64,000 nt of DNA from Pseudomonas brassicacearum (lineage in GTDB: Bacteria; Pseudomonadota; Gammaproteobacteria; Pseudomonadales; Pseudomonadaceae): NCBI RefSeq assembly GCF_000585995.1, contig NZ_CP007410.1:5297430-5361429 (forward strand). The letters are read 5' to 3'. The notes beneath the pieces were generated by a model. The model was not told where the DNA came from. It made no database searches and saw nothing but the letters and a program-made list of their open reading frames with translations. The translations under genes and the position numbers were made by a program. Shown here in pieces: positions 1 through 11,900 of the stretch (its first letter is position 1; every line of letters begins with the position of its first letter).

Positions 1-202
1 TCCAGAAGCCAAGTCGAGCAAAGCACCACGTGGCGCGGTAAAAACTACCGGCACCAAGCGCGCTCGCAAAGTTAAGCAATACAAAAACCCGCACAACGGC
101 GAAGTCATCGAAACCAAAGGTGGCAACCACAAGACTCTGAAAGAGTGGAAAGCCAAGTGGGGCGGTGACGTGGTTGAAGGCTGGGCAACCCTGCTGGGTT
201 GA
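1..202 (+). CDS. mvaT: MvaT, H-NS-like nucleoid regulator (3' end only)
   Basis: Only the last 66 codons are present; the start lies left of the window. The tail carries the AT-hook-like DNA-binding domain of the MvaT/MvaU family: a basic linker (TKRARKVKQYKNPHNGEVIE), then TKGGNHKTLKEWKAKWG and the terminal GWATLLG. MvaT is the Pseudomonas functional equivalent of H-NS. It binds AT-rich DNA and silences horizontally acquired genes and fimbrial loci, so finding it near toxin and fimbrial genes is of interest, although its place beside sbcB is ordinary core synteny (PA4315-PA4316 in P. aeruginosa, from memory). A strong hairpin terminator follows the stop. Confidence 0.95.
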   Translation, partial: PEAKSSKAPRGAVKTTGTKRARKVKQYKNPHNGEVIETKGGNHKTLKEWKAKWGGDVVEGWATLLG

Positions 203-240
203 GCCTCACCGGTTCGCACCGTTTCTTTGCGAACACAATA

Positions 241-267
241 ACGCCAGCGATTGCTGGCGTTTTTTTA
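241..267 (+). terminator. Rho-independent terminator of mvaT
   Basis: Eight-base perfect arms (ACGCCAGC / GCTGGCGT) enclose a GATT loop and are followed by a run of seven T. The hairpin sits between the convergent ends of mvaT and sbcB and ends mvaT transcription. The opposite strand lacks an equally clear U-tract. Confidence 0.9.
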
Positions 268-298
268 TGCCTGTCATCTTCTTACTTCTTGGCACCGC

Positions 299-1726
299 TC
301 AAAGGCTTAACCGTTTACGCAATTGTTGGCTGTAGCCCTGCCATTCCATGAGTACCTCTTGCTGCAATGGGGTAGAGAGGGCCATCCATTCTCCCATCGC
401 CTCATCAAAACTATTCAAGGTATTAGGCGCTCCCCATTCCGGGGATGACAGACGTTGTTGACAGAAAAGTCTCCAGCGCCCTTGCTCTTCGGGATTCAAC
501 GTGTCTGGAAAGTTGCGCGCGCGATATCGAAACAATAATTCCGGCAAGCGCTCGTCATCGAATGGCCAGCGTTCATGCGCCAATTGAGCCGGGTCCGCCA
601 GGCGGACTTGTTCACATAAACGACGATCACGGTCGCCGATGAAGCCCGCGTATAACTGTTGTTCGGGATCCTCACTGGCGGTGAAATCCTCGCGGCCATA
701 AATAGCCTGAAGTTTCTCCTGCCAAACTTCCTGTGCGTCAGTTAGTCGCGACGCCCGCTCCTGATAACCGTCCATGTCCAGTTGCAGCCGCTGTTGATCC
801 TCGGCGCGCAGCACCGACAACGGCGCAACCACCGGACACTTGTTGATATGAATGAGCTTGAGCGGCACGGGCAACTCACCTTCGAGCAGTTCTTCACGAC
901 GTGTGTACAAACGCTGACGCAACACCTCGGCATCGTGGTCCAGCAAGCCCTGAGGGTCCAGGTGCAGGTCGCAGACAATCAGGGCGTTACGGTTTTTCGG
1001 GTGCCAGGCCAACGGCAAGACAACGCCGATATAATTGCGCGCCGCCGAGAAACGCCCGGAAATGTGCACCATCGGCTGCAACAGGCGGATCTGGTCCATC
1101 ACCTTCTGTTTGCTGCGCAACTGGAACAGCCAGTCGTAGAGCCGGGGCTGCTGCTGGCGAATCAGGCGCGCCAGGGCGATGGTCGCGCGCACGTCCGACA
1201 ACGCATCATGCGCCTGGCCATGATCAATGCCATTGGCCGCGGTCAGGCGTTCGAGCTTGAGGGTGACGCGGCCCTCCTCCTGCGGCCAGACGATGCCTTG
1301 CGGACGTAGCGCATAGGCGGCACGCACCAGGTCGATCAGGTCCCAGCGACTGTTACCGCCCTGCCATTCCCGGGCATAGGGGTCGAAAAAATTCCGATAA
1401 AGGCTGTAGCGGGTCATTTCATCGTCGAAGCGCAGGGTGTTATAGCCGGCGCCACACGTACCGGGAGCGGCCAGTTGCCCGTGGACCCGGGTCATGAAAT
1501 CGGCTTCGCTCAAGCCTTTTTCGGCCAGGCACGCCGGAGTGATGCCGGTGATCGCACAAGCCGCCGGATGGGGCAGGATGTCATCGCTGGGCTGGCAATA
1601 CAGGTTCACCGGCGCGTCGATTTCATTGAGCTCGAAGTCGGTACGGATACCCGCCACTTGCAAGGGCCGGTCGCAACGCGGGTTGATGCCGGTGGTTTCG
1701 TAGTCGTACCAGAAGATGGAAGTCAC
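299..1726 (-). CDS. sbcB: Exodeoxyribonuclease I
   Basis: This 475-aa protein matches the length of SbcB/ExoI, the processive 3'-5' single-strand DNA exonuclease of mismatch repair and recombination. The DEDDh exonuclease domain opens the protein: ExoI motif FWYDYETTG (Asp and Glu at about residues 8-10), a middle YNTLRFDDE segment, and HGQAHDALSDVRAT with the catalytic His and Asp near residue 180. The SH3-like and helical C-terminal regions follow. The start codon is GTG, supported by AGGA seven bases upstream (revcomp AGGAACAGCCCGTG). The gene converges on mvaT, as in other pseudomonads. Nothing is unusual apart from the GTG start. Confidence 0.96.
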   Translation of the reverse strand: MTSIFWYDYETTGINPRCDRPLQVAGIRTDFELNEIDAPVNLYCQPSDDILPHPAACAITGITPACLAEKGLSEADFMTRVHGQLAAPGTCGAGYNTLRFDDEMTRYSLYRNFFDPYAREWQGGNSRWDLIDLVRAAYALRPQGIVWPQEEGRVTLKLERLTAANGIDHGQAHDALSDVRATIALARLIRQQQPRLYDWLFQLRSKQKVMDQIRLLQPMVHISGRFSAARNYIGVVLPLAWHPKNRNALIVCDLHLDPQGLLDHDAEVLRQRLYTRREELLEGELPVPLKLIHINKCPVVAPLSVLRAEDQQRLQLDMDGYQERASRLTDAQEVWQEKLQAIYGREDFTASEDPEQQLYAGFIGDRDRRLCEQVRLADPAQLAHERWPFDDERLPELLFRYRARNFPDTLNPEEQGRWRLFCQQRLSSPEWGAPNTLNSFDEAMGEWMALSTPLQQEVLMEWQGYSQQLRKRLSL

Positions 1727-1812
1727 GGGCTGTTCCTGAACTGAAGACTGGCGAAGTCTAGGCGCTCGAACCCGCCCCAGGCCAGCGGTCCTGTAACTTT
1801 TGAAACATCCAA

Positions 1813-1902
1813 TGTGGGAGCGAGCTTGCTCGCGATAGCGGTGGGTCAGCCTGCGGTGATGCTGGCTGTGCAGCCGCCATCGCGAGCAAGCTCGCTCCCA
1901 CA
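1813..1902. repeat. REPIN (inverted REP pair)
   Basis: Two copies of the GTGGGAGCGAGCTTGCTCGCGA REP core in inverted orientation flank a short spacer containing GCGGTGGGTCAG. This is the typical Pseudomonas REP doublet that RAYT transposases move in trans. It fills most of the 330-bp gap between sbcB and the RDD gene. Confidence 0.9.
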
Positions 1903-2058
1903 GGGGACCTGCTGGATGGCCCAGATCGTGTTCACCCCCTCAGTCACGTTGCGATCCATGAAATGAAATGACTGGCATCGACATATCGTTTGCCCGCGCG
2001 AAGACTGCTAGCATCGCCGACATAGAACGATCGACCCGGCCCATCACTCAGGTTGCCC

Positions 2059-2784
2059 ATGCTCGACACACCAGCACTGCAAAGGAACGCGACGCTGCCG
2101 GCGCCCCTGGACACGCGCTATCAGGTCGAAACGCCCGAAGGCATTGACCTGCCACTGCGCCCGGCGGGGTTGATGCCCCGTTCATTGGCCTTCGCCATCG
2201 ACCTGGGCATACGCGGGCTGGTCCTGGGGCTGCTCTTTCTCATCCTGGCGTTTTTCGGAGAGCTGGGCATCGGCCTGGGTTCCATCCTGCTGTTCGTTAT
2301 CAGCTGGTGGTACATGGTGCTGTTCGAGGTGCTGAACCAGGGACGCTCCCCCGGCAAGCAGATCATGGGACTGCGCGTGGTACAGGACGACGGTCGCCCC
2401 ATCGGCTGGTCCGCCTCACTCATCCGCAACCTGTTGCGCTTCGTCGACATGCTGCCCTTCGCCTATGCCTTCGGGGCAATCAGTTGCCTGCAACATCCGG
2501 CCTTCAAACGCCTGGGCGATCTCGCGGCCGGCACGCTGGTGGTGTATCGCGAACAACCGGTCAAACGCCCCACCCTGCCATTGGTACAACCATTACGCCC
2601 GCCGTTTGCCCTGAGCCTGAACGAGCAACGCGCCGTGCTGAGTTTCGCCGAGCGCCAGGCCGAATTGTCCCAGGCGCGGGTCAACGAACTGGCGAGCATC
2701 CTGGCCGCGCCCTTGAACGTGCCGGCGCCCCGCGCCGTGGCCGAACTCAATGGCATCGCCCGCGGCCTGTTGGGGCCAACATGA
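2059..2784 (+). CDS. RDD family inner-membrane protein
   Basis: A 241-aa protein with the RDD domain: RSLAFAIDLGIRGLV (Arg and Asp in helix 1), hydrophobic helices around residues 55-95, NQGRSPGKQIMGLRVV, and the closing RFVDMLPF / RLGDLAAGTLVV Asp segment. RDD proteins are multi-pass membrane proteins, some proposed to be ion transporters; the function here is unknown. The ATG at 2059 is preferred over an in-frame TTG six bases earlier, although neither has a strong Shine-Dalgarno sequence. It is the first gene of a six-gene MoxR operon and its stop overlaps the next start (ATGA). Confidence 0.85.
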   Translation: MLDTPALQRNATLPAPLDTRYQVETPEGIDLPLRPAGLMPRSLAFAIDLGIRGLVLGLLFLILAFFGELGIGLGSILLFVISWWYMVLFEVLNQGRSPGKQIMGLRVVQDDGRPIGWSASLIRNLLRFVDMLPFAYAFGAISCLQHPAFKRLGDLAAGTLVVYREQPVKRPTLPLVQPLRPPFALSLNEQRAVLSFAERQAELSQARVNELASILAAPLNVPAPRAVAELNGIARGLLGPT

Positions 2785-3755
2785 AGCAAAGCCTGTTCGA
2801 AAGTCGCCACCAAGGGGAATGGGCACATTTGTCGGGCCTGCTCGATCAATTGGAACGCAGCCGCAACGCGCCTCAAAGCAGCGATTTCCCGCCGGCCTAT
2901 CGGCGGCTTTGCCATCATCTGGCACTGGCCCAGGCGCGGGGCTACAGCAGCTTGCTGATCGACACGCTGCAACAATTGGCGCTGCGGGGTCATCAGCAAC
3001 TCTACCGGGATCGCAGCCGGCCATCGGCCAGTCTCTCGAGCTTTATCCTCGCCGGGTTTCCTCGGCTGGTCCGCGAACAATGGCGCTTCGTGCTGGTCGC
3101 CAGCGTGATGTTCCTGGGCAGCCTGGCGGGCATCGGGCTGTTGGTCTATCTGTTTCCCGAGTTGGTCTACAGCCTGCTGAGCGCCGAAGAAGTCAGCCAG
3201 ATCCGCGGCATGTACGACCCAGTCGCCGGGCACTTGGGGCGCTCGATCGAGCGGGCGTCCAGCGAGGATTGGGCGATGTTCGGCTACTACATCATGCACA
3301 ACATCGGCATTGCCTTTCAGACCTTCGCCAGTGGCTTGATGTTTGGCCTGGGCAGCGCGTTCTTCCTGTTTTTCAACGGCCTGACCATTGGCGCGGTGGC
3401 CGGCCACCTGACCCAGATCGGTTCGGGCGGCACGTTCTGGTCGTTCGTGATCGGCCACGGCGCTTTCGAACTCACCGCCATCACCCTGGCCGGCGCCGCT
3501 GGCCTGCAACTGGGCTGGGCCTTGATCGCGCCGGGGCGCCTGACCCGGGGCGAGGCCTTGCGGCTCGCCGCGGGCAAAAGCGTGCTGATGATCGGCGGGG
3601 TGATGCTGTTCCTGCTCATCGCCGCGTTCATCGAGGCTTACTGGTCGTCCAGTGCCGTGTCGTCGGCCACCAAATATACGGTCGGTGCATTGTTATGGCT
3701 GCTGGTGCTCAGTTACCTGCTGTTTGCCGGACGGGTCCGCCATGCGCCTGAGTGA
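2781..3755 (+). CDS. Stage II sporulation M (SpoIIM)-like membrane protein
   Basis: 324 aa. A soluble N-terminal part (about residues 1-95) precedes a SpoIIM/DUF95-like membrane domain with several hydrophobic helices: FVLVASVMFLGSLAGIGLLV, IAFQTFASGLMFGLGSAFFL, the conserved TFWSFVIGHGAFELTAI segment, and two C-terminal helices. In non-sporulating bacteria this family travels with RDD, DUF4129, MoxR and DUF58 genes, which is the arrangement here. It starts inside the stop codon of the RDD gene (ATGA), so the two are translationally coupled. The biochemical role is unknown. Confidence 0.85.
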   Translation: MKQSLFESRHQGEWAHLSGLLDQLERSRNAPQSSDFPPAYRRLCHHLALAQARGYSSLLIDTLQQLALRGHQQLYRDRSRPSASLSSFILAGFPRLVREQWRFVLVASVMFLGSLAGIGLLVYLFPELVYSLLSAEEVSQIRGMYDPVAGHLGRSIERASSEDWAMFGYYIMHNIGIAFQTFASGLMFGLGSAFFLFFNGLTIGAVAGHLTQIGSGGTFWSFVIGHGAFELTAITLAGAAGLQLGWALIAPGRLTRGEALRLAAGKSVLMIGGVMLFLLIAAFIEAYWSSSAVSSATKYTVGALLWLLVLSYLLFAGRVRHAPE

Positions 3756-5280
3756 CGCCACCGTCGTCATCCGCCCGCGCACCACCTGGGAAGCCATGGA
3801 CCTCGGTGTGCTGATGAGCCAGCAACATCGACGGTTGCTGATGAGCAGTTGGGCCATCGTCACGCTGCCGGTGTATGCGCTGCTGACCCTGTTGTTGTGG
3901 GATTCGCCGTCCCTGGTCGTGCTGGTGTTCTGGTGGTTGAAACCGGCCTTTGACCGGCTGCCGCTGTACATTCTCTCCAAGGCGCTGTTTGGCGAAACGC
4001 CTACGTTGAAGCAGGCCTTGCGCCAGTGGCCCGCGTTGCTCAAGCCCCAATTGTTCGCCAGCCTGACCTGGCGACGGCTGAGCCTGAACCGCAGCTTCCT
4101 GATGCCCGTGGTGCAACTGGAAGGGCTCGCCGGCGAGGCGCGGGAGCAGCGCTTGCGAGTCCTGTTGCAACGCAACGGCGGCGTGGCGCAATGGCTGACC
4201 ATCATCGGCGTGCACCTGGAAACCGCCTTGTGGTTCGGCCTGATGGCCCTGTTCTATCTGTTCGTGCCGCAACAGGTCGAACTGGAATGGGACTGGCAGA
4301 CACTGCTCGACACCACGGAATACGGCTGGTTGTGGTTCGAACACCTGGTGAACTTCCTGTATCCCCTCGTGCTGATCGTCTGGGAGCCGATCTATGTCGC
4401 CTGCGGCTTCAGCCTCTACCTGAACCGGCGCACGATCCTCGAGGGCTGGGACATCGAACTGGCGTTCCGTCGCCTGCGCCAACGCCTGAGCAACGCAGCC
4501 CCGGTGCTGATGCTCTTGGTATTGATGCTGCTGCCACTGTCGCCCCCGGCCTGGGCCGCCGAAGACAACAGCGCCCCCGACAGCCCCCGGCTGCTCAATC
4601 AACCCGTCACCAGCGAAGCGGCCCGAGACAGCATCAAGGCGATCCTCGACGCCCCGCCGTTCAAGAACCCGGAAACGGTCACCCGCTATCGTTTCGGCGA
4701 AGAAACCACCGACGCCCCCCAAAAGAGCGAAGCCCCGGACTGGTTCAAGGCAATGTTCAAATGGATGGGCAGCCAACGCTTCGACATCATCGCCGCGCTG
4801 ATCCAGATCGCCCTGTGGGCCTGCCTGGTGAGCGCGATCGTTTGGCTGGCCTGGCGCTATCGGGAACGGCTCAAGTCCCTGGCCAATCGTCGGCCGATGA
4901 AACGGACACCCGTCGAACGCCCGGCACCGGCCCAGATGTTCGGCCTGGATATCCGCCAAGAGAGCCTGCCGGTCGACGTGGCTGCCAGCGTCGAGCAGTT
5001 ATGGTCCGACAATCCCCGCGAGGCCCTGGGCCTGCTCTACCGAGCCCTGCTCAGTCGCTTGCACCATGATTTCAAGGTCCCGCTGAAGCCGGCCGACACC
5101 GAAGGCCAGGTGTTGCAACGCGTCGAACAACTTCAACAGGCCAACCTGCTGGGCTTCAGCGAAAGCCTGACCCGGCACTGGCAGAACATTGCCTATGGGC
5201 ACCGTGCACCGCCGCCTCATCTGCAACAGGAACTGTGTGACGGCTGGCGCGGGCTGTTCGGTCCGGGGGCGTCTCGATGA
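3742..5280 (+). CDS. DUF4129 domain membrane protein
   Basis: 512 aa, overlapping the previous gene by 14 bases. The N-terminal half has several membrane helices (LLTLLLWDSPSLVVLVFWW, WFGLMALFYLFV, VLMLLVLMLLPLSPPAWA). A periplasmic stretch follows, then another helix (IIAALIQIALWACLVSAIVW) near residue 350. The C-terminal 110 residues form a cytoplasmic DUF4129-type domain (NPREALGLLYRALLSRL). DUF4129 proteins are standard partners of MoxR/DUF58 gene sets. The function is unproven. Confidence 0.82.
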   Translation: MRLSDATVVIRPRTTWEAMDLGVLMSQQHRRLLMSSWAIVTLPVYALLTLLLWDSPSLVVLVFWWLKPAFDRLPLYILSKALFGETPTLKQALRQWPALLKPQLFASLTWRRLSLNRSFLMPVVQLEGLAGEAREQRLRVLLQRNGGVAQWLTIIGVHLETALWFGLMALFYLFVPQQVELEWDWQTLLDTTEYGWLWFEHLVNFLYPLVLIVWEPIYVACGFSLYLNRRTILEGWDIELAFRRLRQRLSNAAPVLMLLVLMLLPLSPPAWAAEDNSAPDSPRLLNQPVTSEAARDSIKAILDAPPFKNPETVTRYRFGEETTDAPQKSEAPDWFKAMFKWMGSQRFDIIAALIQIALWACLVSAIVWLAWRYRERLKSLANRRPMKRTPVERPAPAQMFGLDIRQESLPVDVAASVEQLWSDNPREALGLLYRALLSRLHHDFKVPLKPADTEGQVLQRVEQLQQANLLGFSESLTRHWQNIAYGHRAPPPHLQQELCDGWRGLFGPGASR

Positions 5281-6436
5281 GCCGGCGCGCAGGGTTGCTG
5301 ACCGGCGCACTGCTGGTCGCGCTGGTGGGTGCATTGGGCACTTATCTCTATGTGAAAGCCGTGCCGTATCAGGAAACCCTCGATCACGGCCCTTCTCCCG
5401 AAGCCCAGGCCAACCCTTACCTGGCCGCCGAACACTTCTTGCGCAAGCAGGGTATCAACGTCGAGCACGCCAATAACCTGAGCGTGCTTCCCACCTTGGA
5501 ACCTCGCCAGCGCAGCCTGCTGTTGCTGGGTGAACGTACCCACATGACGCCACGGGAAGTCGACCAGTTGATGAACTGGACCCGGGCCGGTGGACGCTTG
5601 CTGTTTGTCGCCGAGGCCTTGTGGGATAACAGCACCGGTAGCAGCGGCGACTTGCTGCTGGATCGCGTGCACCTGCGCCAACTCCTGAGCGAAGACCTCA
5701 AGGAGCCTGCCCCCGAGCTCATCAAGGATCGTTACCCAGAGCTGACCAAATTGTACCTGGAAGACGAAGAGGCGCCTGCGTATATCGGCTTCGACACCGA
5801 CTTCCACCTCGAAGACCCGCAGAACCTCGCCCAGGCCTGGGCCAACAGTGCCCTGGCGACCCACATGATGCAACTGACCCTCGGCTTGGGCACGATCACG
5901 GTCATCACCGACGCCGAGCTATGGAAGAACGAGCACATCGACCAGTACGACAACGCCTGGCTGCTCTGGTATTTGAGCGCCGATACAGACGTCACGCTGC
6001 TGTTCGACACCGATCACGACGACCTGCTGACCCTGCTGCTGCGCTATTTCCCCCAGGCACTGGTGGCGCTGCTGGCCCTGGTTGCCCTGTGGCTCTGGCG
6101 CTCGGCGGTACGCCATGGCCCGCTGCAGCAACCGGCGCCCAAGGCGCGGCGTCAGCTGGAAGAACACTTGCAGGCCAGTGCCGGTTTCCATCTGCGCCAC
6201 AATGGCCAGCAGCAGCTGTTGCAGACCTTGCAACAGGACGTGCTGCGCCGGGCCCGCCATCTTCATCCCGGTTTCGAACAACTGGCCGTCGCCGAACAAT
6301 GGCAGGTGCTCGCCCGCCTGACCCGCCAACCCACGCGAGCCATCAGCCAGGCCTTGAGCCCCCGGCCGAAAAAGCGGATGTCCAGCGCTGAGTTCTGCCG
6401 CCAGGTCGCCCATTTGCAAACCCTCAGGAATGCCTT

Positions 6437-6440
<4 letters not shown>
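5277..6440 (+). CDS. DUF4350 domain protein
   Basis: 387 aa with one N-terminal membrane helix (residues about 4-25), a periplasmic or extracytoplasmic domain with the DUF4350 pattern (NPYLAAEHFLRKQG, VDQLMNWTRAGGRLLFVAE), a second helix near residue 265 (ALVALLALVALWLWRSA) and a cytoplasmic tail rich in Arg and Gln. Start and stop overlap the neighbours by ATGA on both sides, so it is co-translated with the DUF4129 and MoxR genes. DUF4350 resembles the GATase-like fold of proteins associated with MoxR. No catalytic residues were identified. Confidence 0.82.
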
Positions 6441-7441
<1,001 letters not shown>

Positions 7442-7469
7442 ATAATACCAACATGCCGAGGATACCTTC

Positions 7470-7578
7470 TGTGGCGAGGGGATTTATCCCCGCTGGGCTG
7501 CGAAGCGGCCCCCTGGTTTTGTCTGACACACCGCTAGGGGCCGCTACGCGGCCAACGGGGATAAATCCCCTCGCCACA
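7470..7578. repeat. REP-like inverted repeat, GTGGCGAGGGGATTTATCCCC family
   Basis: The outer arms TGTGGCGAGGGGATTTATCC and their reverse complement bound the element. Inside are shorter arms containing GGGCTGCGAAGCGGCCCC. The element lies between moxR and the DUF58 gene, where the other genes of this operon overlap. The same family recurs at 26446, 31659, 61281 and 63317. Confidence 0.85.
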
Positions 7579-7616
7579 AAAGTGCGCTCTGCATTTCTTC
7601 CAATGGGAACGCACCC

Positions 7617-8948
7617 ATGAAACCCTCGCGCCTGCTCCTGATCTGGCTCGCGGCACTGCTGGCCCTCGGCATCGTCCTGGGCGCATTGCGGGCGCTGGGC
7701 GTGGCGATCCCATCGACCCTGTTGTCCATCAACTGGGGCTTGCTGTTGGCCTTGCTGGCCCTGGCGCTGCTTGACGCCGTGCGGCTCAGGCGCTTGCCTT
7801 CGCCCCGGGTGCAACGGCAGATGCCGGTAAGCCTGGCCCTGGGTCGTTGGGGCGAGGTTCGTCTGGAGATCAGCCATGACTTCGAGCAGCCGCTGGAGGT
7901 CGGGCTCTTCGATCATGTCCCCAATGGCCTGGACTTCGAAAACCTCCCCCTGGTGGTGGAGCTTCAACCCGGCCAACACAGTCAGGTCGGCTACCTCCTG
8001 CGCCCGCTCAAGCGCGGCCACTTCACCTTCGAACACTGCGAAGTCAACCTGCCGAGCCCGTTGGGCCTGTGGGCTCAAAAACGCCTGATGGATGCGCTCG
8101 AAGACATCCGCGTCTACCCGGATTTCGCCCGGCTCTACGAAGGTCAACTGCTGGCTGTGGACAACTGGCTCAGCCAGCTCGGTATCCGTCAGCGCCAACG
8201 GCGCGGCCAGGGGCAGGAATTTCATCAACTGCGCGAATTTCGCGAGGGCGACAGCCTGCGCCAGATCGACTGGAAGGCCACTGCCCGCCACCGCATGCCA
8301 ATTGCCCGTGAATACGAGGACGAGCGTGACCAGCAGATCATCTTCATGCTCGATTGCGGCCGGCGCATGCGCAGCCAGGACGGCGAGTTGTCGCATTTCG
8401 ATCACGCGCTCAATGCCTGCCTGCTGCTCAGCTACACCGCCCTGCGCCAGGGCGATGCGGTGGGCCTGAGCACCTTCGCCAGCGAACAGCCACGCTACCT
8501 CGCCCCGGTCAAAGGCACCAACCAGCTCAACGTGCTGCTCAACACCGTGTACGACCTGGACAGCAGTCAGCGCCCCGCCGACTACCAGGCCGCCGTCAAC
8601 CAACTGTTGACCCGGCAAAAACGCCGGGCCCTGGTGGTGCTGGTGACCAATCTTCGGGATGAGGACGACGAAGAACTGCTAACCGCCGTCAAACGGCTCG
8701 GCCAGCAGCATCGGGTGTTGGTGGCGAGCCTGCGGGAAGAGGCGCTGGACCGGTTACGCCAGACGCCCGTGCAAACGTTGCCCGAAGCCCTGAGCTACTG
8801 TGGAACAGTGGATTATCTGAACGCCCGGGCCGAACTGCATGAGCGCCTGAGCGCCCATGGCGTGGCGGTACTGCAAGCCCGGCCCGGGGAACTGGGGGCC
8901 GAGCTGGTGACGTTGTATCTGGGGTGGAAGAAGGCGGGGAATCTATAG
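7617..8948 (+). CDS. DUF58 domain protein (VWA-like)
   Basis: 443 aa. Two N-terminal membrane helices (LLLIWLAALLALGIVLGALRA and WGLLLALLALALLDAV) precede a beta-rich region and the DUF58 signature FREGDSLRQIDWKATARH near residue 210. The C-terminal part resembles a von Willebrand A fold (IIFMLDCGRRM). It is the last gene of the MoxR operon. GGGAACG precedes the ATG by a suitable distance. DUF58 proteins pair with MoxR; the process served in Pseudomonas is unknown. Confidence 0.88.
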   Translation: MKPSRLLLIWLAALLALGIVLGALRALGVAIPSTLLSINWGLLLALLALALLDAVRLRRLPSPRVQRQMPVSLALGRWGEVRLEISHDFEQPLEVGLFDHVPNGLDFENLPLVVELQPGQHSQVGYLLRPLKRGHFTFEHCEVNLPSPLGLWAQKRLMDALEDIRVYPDFARLYEGQLLAVDNWLSQLGIRQRQRRGQGQEFHQLREFREGDSLRQIDWKATARHRMPIAREYEDERDQQIIFMLDCGRRMRSQDGELSHFDHALNACLLLSYTALRQGDAVGLSTFASEQPRYLAPVKGTNQLNVLLNTVYDLDSSQRPADYQAAVNQLLTRQKRRALVVLVTNLRDEDDEELLTAVKRLGQQHRVLVASLREEALDRLRQTPVQTLPEALSYCGTVDYLNARAELHERLSAHGVAVLQARPGELGAELVTLYLGWKKAGNL

Positions 8949-8988
8949 GAACTAGGCGCGTTTCCAGCGCAACAAAACCGGATGAATA

Positions 8989-11900
8989 TCAGACGGTGCT
9001 CCCATCGTATTGGTTGTAGATCGTCAAATAGAAATGCTCATCCCCAAACTCCCATTTCTCGGCCTGGCCACGAGCATCGGTACGGAGCTCGGAAGGTTGG
9101 CCGTCAACCAGAATTGCAACATTGGGTGCCGCTCTATTGGTAAATCTGGAGAGGGCACGAATGTATTTAACGCGATCAGGCGGCGGACTCTCCGTTTTGG
9201 GCGCTAACGTTTCCCAACGCTCGACCCTCACGAAATTGTGCGCCAGCGTCAACGCCAATGGCTCAGTCGTATCCCCCGAATCCACCTTCTGCATCCGCAA
9301 GGAAAACTCTCCATTGCGAGTCGTACCGGAACAATTCAACTGCCATGTTACGCCCTCAGGAGTCAGAAACTGAGGACTGTCCAATGGCGGAGTGACGATT
9401 ACACCAAGACTCTCCGCAGACTCGCCGTCCCATATCAGTCTTACCTGCTCGCTCGCCGCTTGACCGGCAACTTTCGATCGGACTGTCAATGTGTGTCGGG
9501 CACCATGACAGGGGTAGGCATCCCCCCCAAAAGCAACCGAAACCTCGTCAAGCTTGACGTCAAGCTCATGCACGACGACGTTCCCGGGCAACGGAGGGGA
9601 CTTGGGGAATTCTGCAATTAGAGGAATGCCGAACTGCAACACAAAGGTGCCGCTCTGCGCTGTCTCGTCGGCCGTGATCGACCAACTCAACGACGTCGTG
9701 CCCTGCGCCATCACCACCAACTGCCCTAACGGCGGATCAAAAACCAGACCTTGTGCTTCCTCGCCCGGCTTGTATTCCAGAAGGATCTGGGCGTCCGGAT
9801 CACCAATCAACCAGCTGTATTCGTAGTCGAGCGTCAACGTGCAAACTTCGCCTGTGACCAGATTCAGTTCCACGTCAGGCCACTTCACCGGTTCGCCATT
9901 GACGTAAGGCTTGAACTCCTGGAGCCAGGTCATTTCATTGGGTACCAGTTCAAACACCATAAGGGCAACCTCCCATCCCGCGTAGCCACCCGGGACAACG
10001 GCTTGCAACAGACCTTTACGAACCCCCGGCAATCTGAATTGCACATGGGCTCGCCCATCGGTTTCAGTTCTCGTTGAAGCAATCGTGATGTTGGGGTACT
10101 CCCACATCACTTCAACGTCTTGCAAAGGCTCGCCGGTCATGGCCGATACCACGGTCACGACCGCTGAAACCAGTTCCCCCAAATGACCATTGGGTTTATC
10201 GCTACCCAGCGACTGGATTTTCCGTGGCTCATTCAGGAAGTAGGTCAACGCCACCGTTTGCAGTTGCTCCCCTTCCCCCACCGTCGCGGTCAGTTGGGCG
10301 GCGCCAGGTGTGGTGGGAACAAAACGCACTCGCGCCACCCCGTAGTAGTCGGTCACCGAGGTCACTCCCCCCAAGTCATCACTCCGCCACATCACGGTCA
10401 CACCGGCGATAGGCCTGCCGCTGATGGAGGACACCACGGTGACCTGTTCGACGAGTTCCTGCTCCCAATCCAGGGTTTGAGAAACACTGCTGTCAAATCT
10501 GATTTTCAGCACTTGCTCACCTTCCCCCAACGACATCGCATTGGCGGGTGACAAGCTGGCAAGACGCTGCGATGCCAGGCGCAAGGCAAAGCTGCCATCT
10601 TTCAGATCGTCGGCCTTGAACATGTACTGCAATCCCTCTCTGGAAAACCTGCGCGGCATGCCCAGGGCCTCTGGCAAAAACCGGATTCCCAGCGCGGTCG
10701 GTCCGGTCCCGGTCATGCCCAGTGTCAAGTCGCGTTCAAACAAAGGGCTGTTCTCGGCGGCCGTCAGCTCAAACACGTGCTCGCCCTTACGGCGCGGAAA
10801 ATAGGTCTTTTCCCCCCAAGGTTCGGCCGGTGCACCATCAAACTGAACCATCAACCCTGCCCAGGGATCCTCCGCCAGTGCCGTCAGCGCAAATAACCGC
10901 TCCTCTTCATAGCCGTCGTAGGGACTGCTCACGGATGCCTTCACGGCCTGCTCTGCGGCGCTTGCCGGGACCACGGCAAAACCGGACCAGCCATCGGCGT
11001 TCGTAGGCTCGTTGCTGGAGCCGTCCGCAGCCCATGTCACCGGAACACCGGCGACCACACGCCCGGTAAAGTGAGAGAGCACCTGAACCCACAGCCACGC
11101 CGGTTCCTGCCCCACCACCGGGTCCACCGGTGAGTCGCGCCAGTCATGGATCCGGACTTTGTTATGGGCCAGCGTCATCGGCTTCGCGGTGGCGACAAAA
11201 TCCAGCGAGGGTATTGCCCACGCCAGGGAAAACTGGCCCGGTTGCTCGCTGGCGGTAAAATCCAGCACCCAGATCGCGCCGCCGTCGTGGACCGGTTGCG
11301 CAAGATTCAATGCGGGTCGAACCGTGGCCCCCAAATCCTCGGCGGACGTCCCCGCCCACGCCAGGGTTGACTCCAGTCCCACCAGCGGGCTCAGCGCATT
11401 AGGCAAAACGCTGAAGCGGTGCAGCGCTCCCAGGCATGGATAGAGCGTCTGCGCATCCAGCGAGGCGATTATCTGATCGAGTCTCAGGCTGATTTCTTCG
11501 GCCAGGTCCTCGGCCACCAATCGGCCGGTCAGCTCCCTGACGACTGAAACACTCTCCAGACGTAGCTCCAGCTCAAACAGACTGCTGATACTGGTACCCA
11601 CCTGTGAGGCGAGATTCCATTCGGTACCGGCTGCCACCAGAGGCTTGGGCGTGCCAAGGTCAGCGGGCACCAATCCGATATCCGGGTCGGCCCCACGCCA
11701 GTGCAAACTGATGTTTTGGCCGATCCACGCGCTGCCGGATTTCGGCACGACTTTGAGCTTATGTGTCTGACCACGCCGGCACAGCACACCGAGCCCATTG
11801 CGTTGGACTTCGACGTCATCCAGCCGAATCGTGACTTCATCTTTCCAAGGACTGGTCGCAATCGCTTTCACATCGAAAGGCTGCTCCACCGCAACGGCCT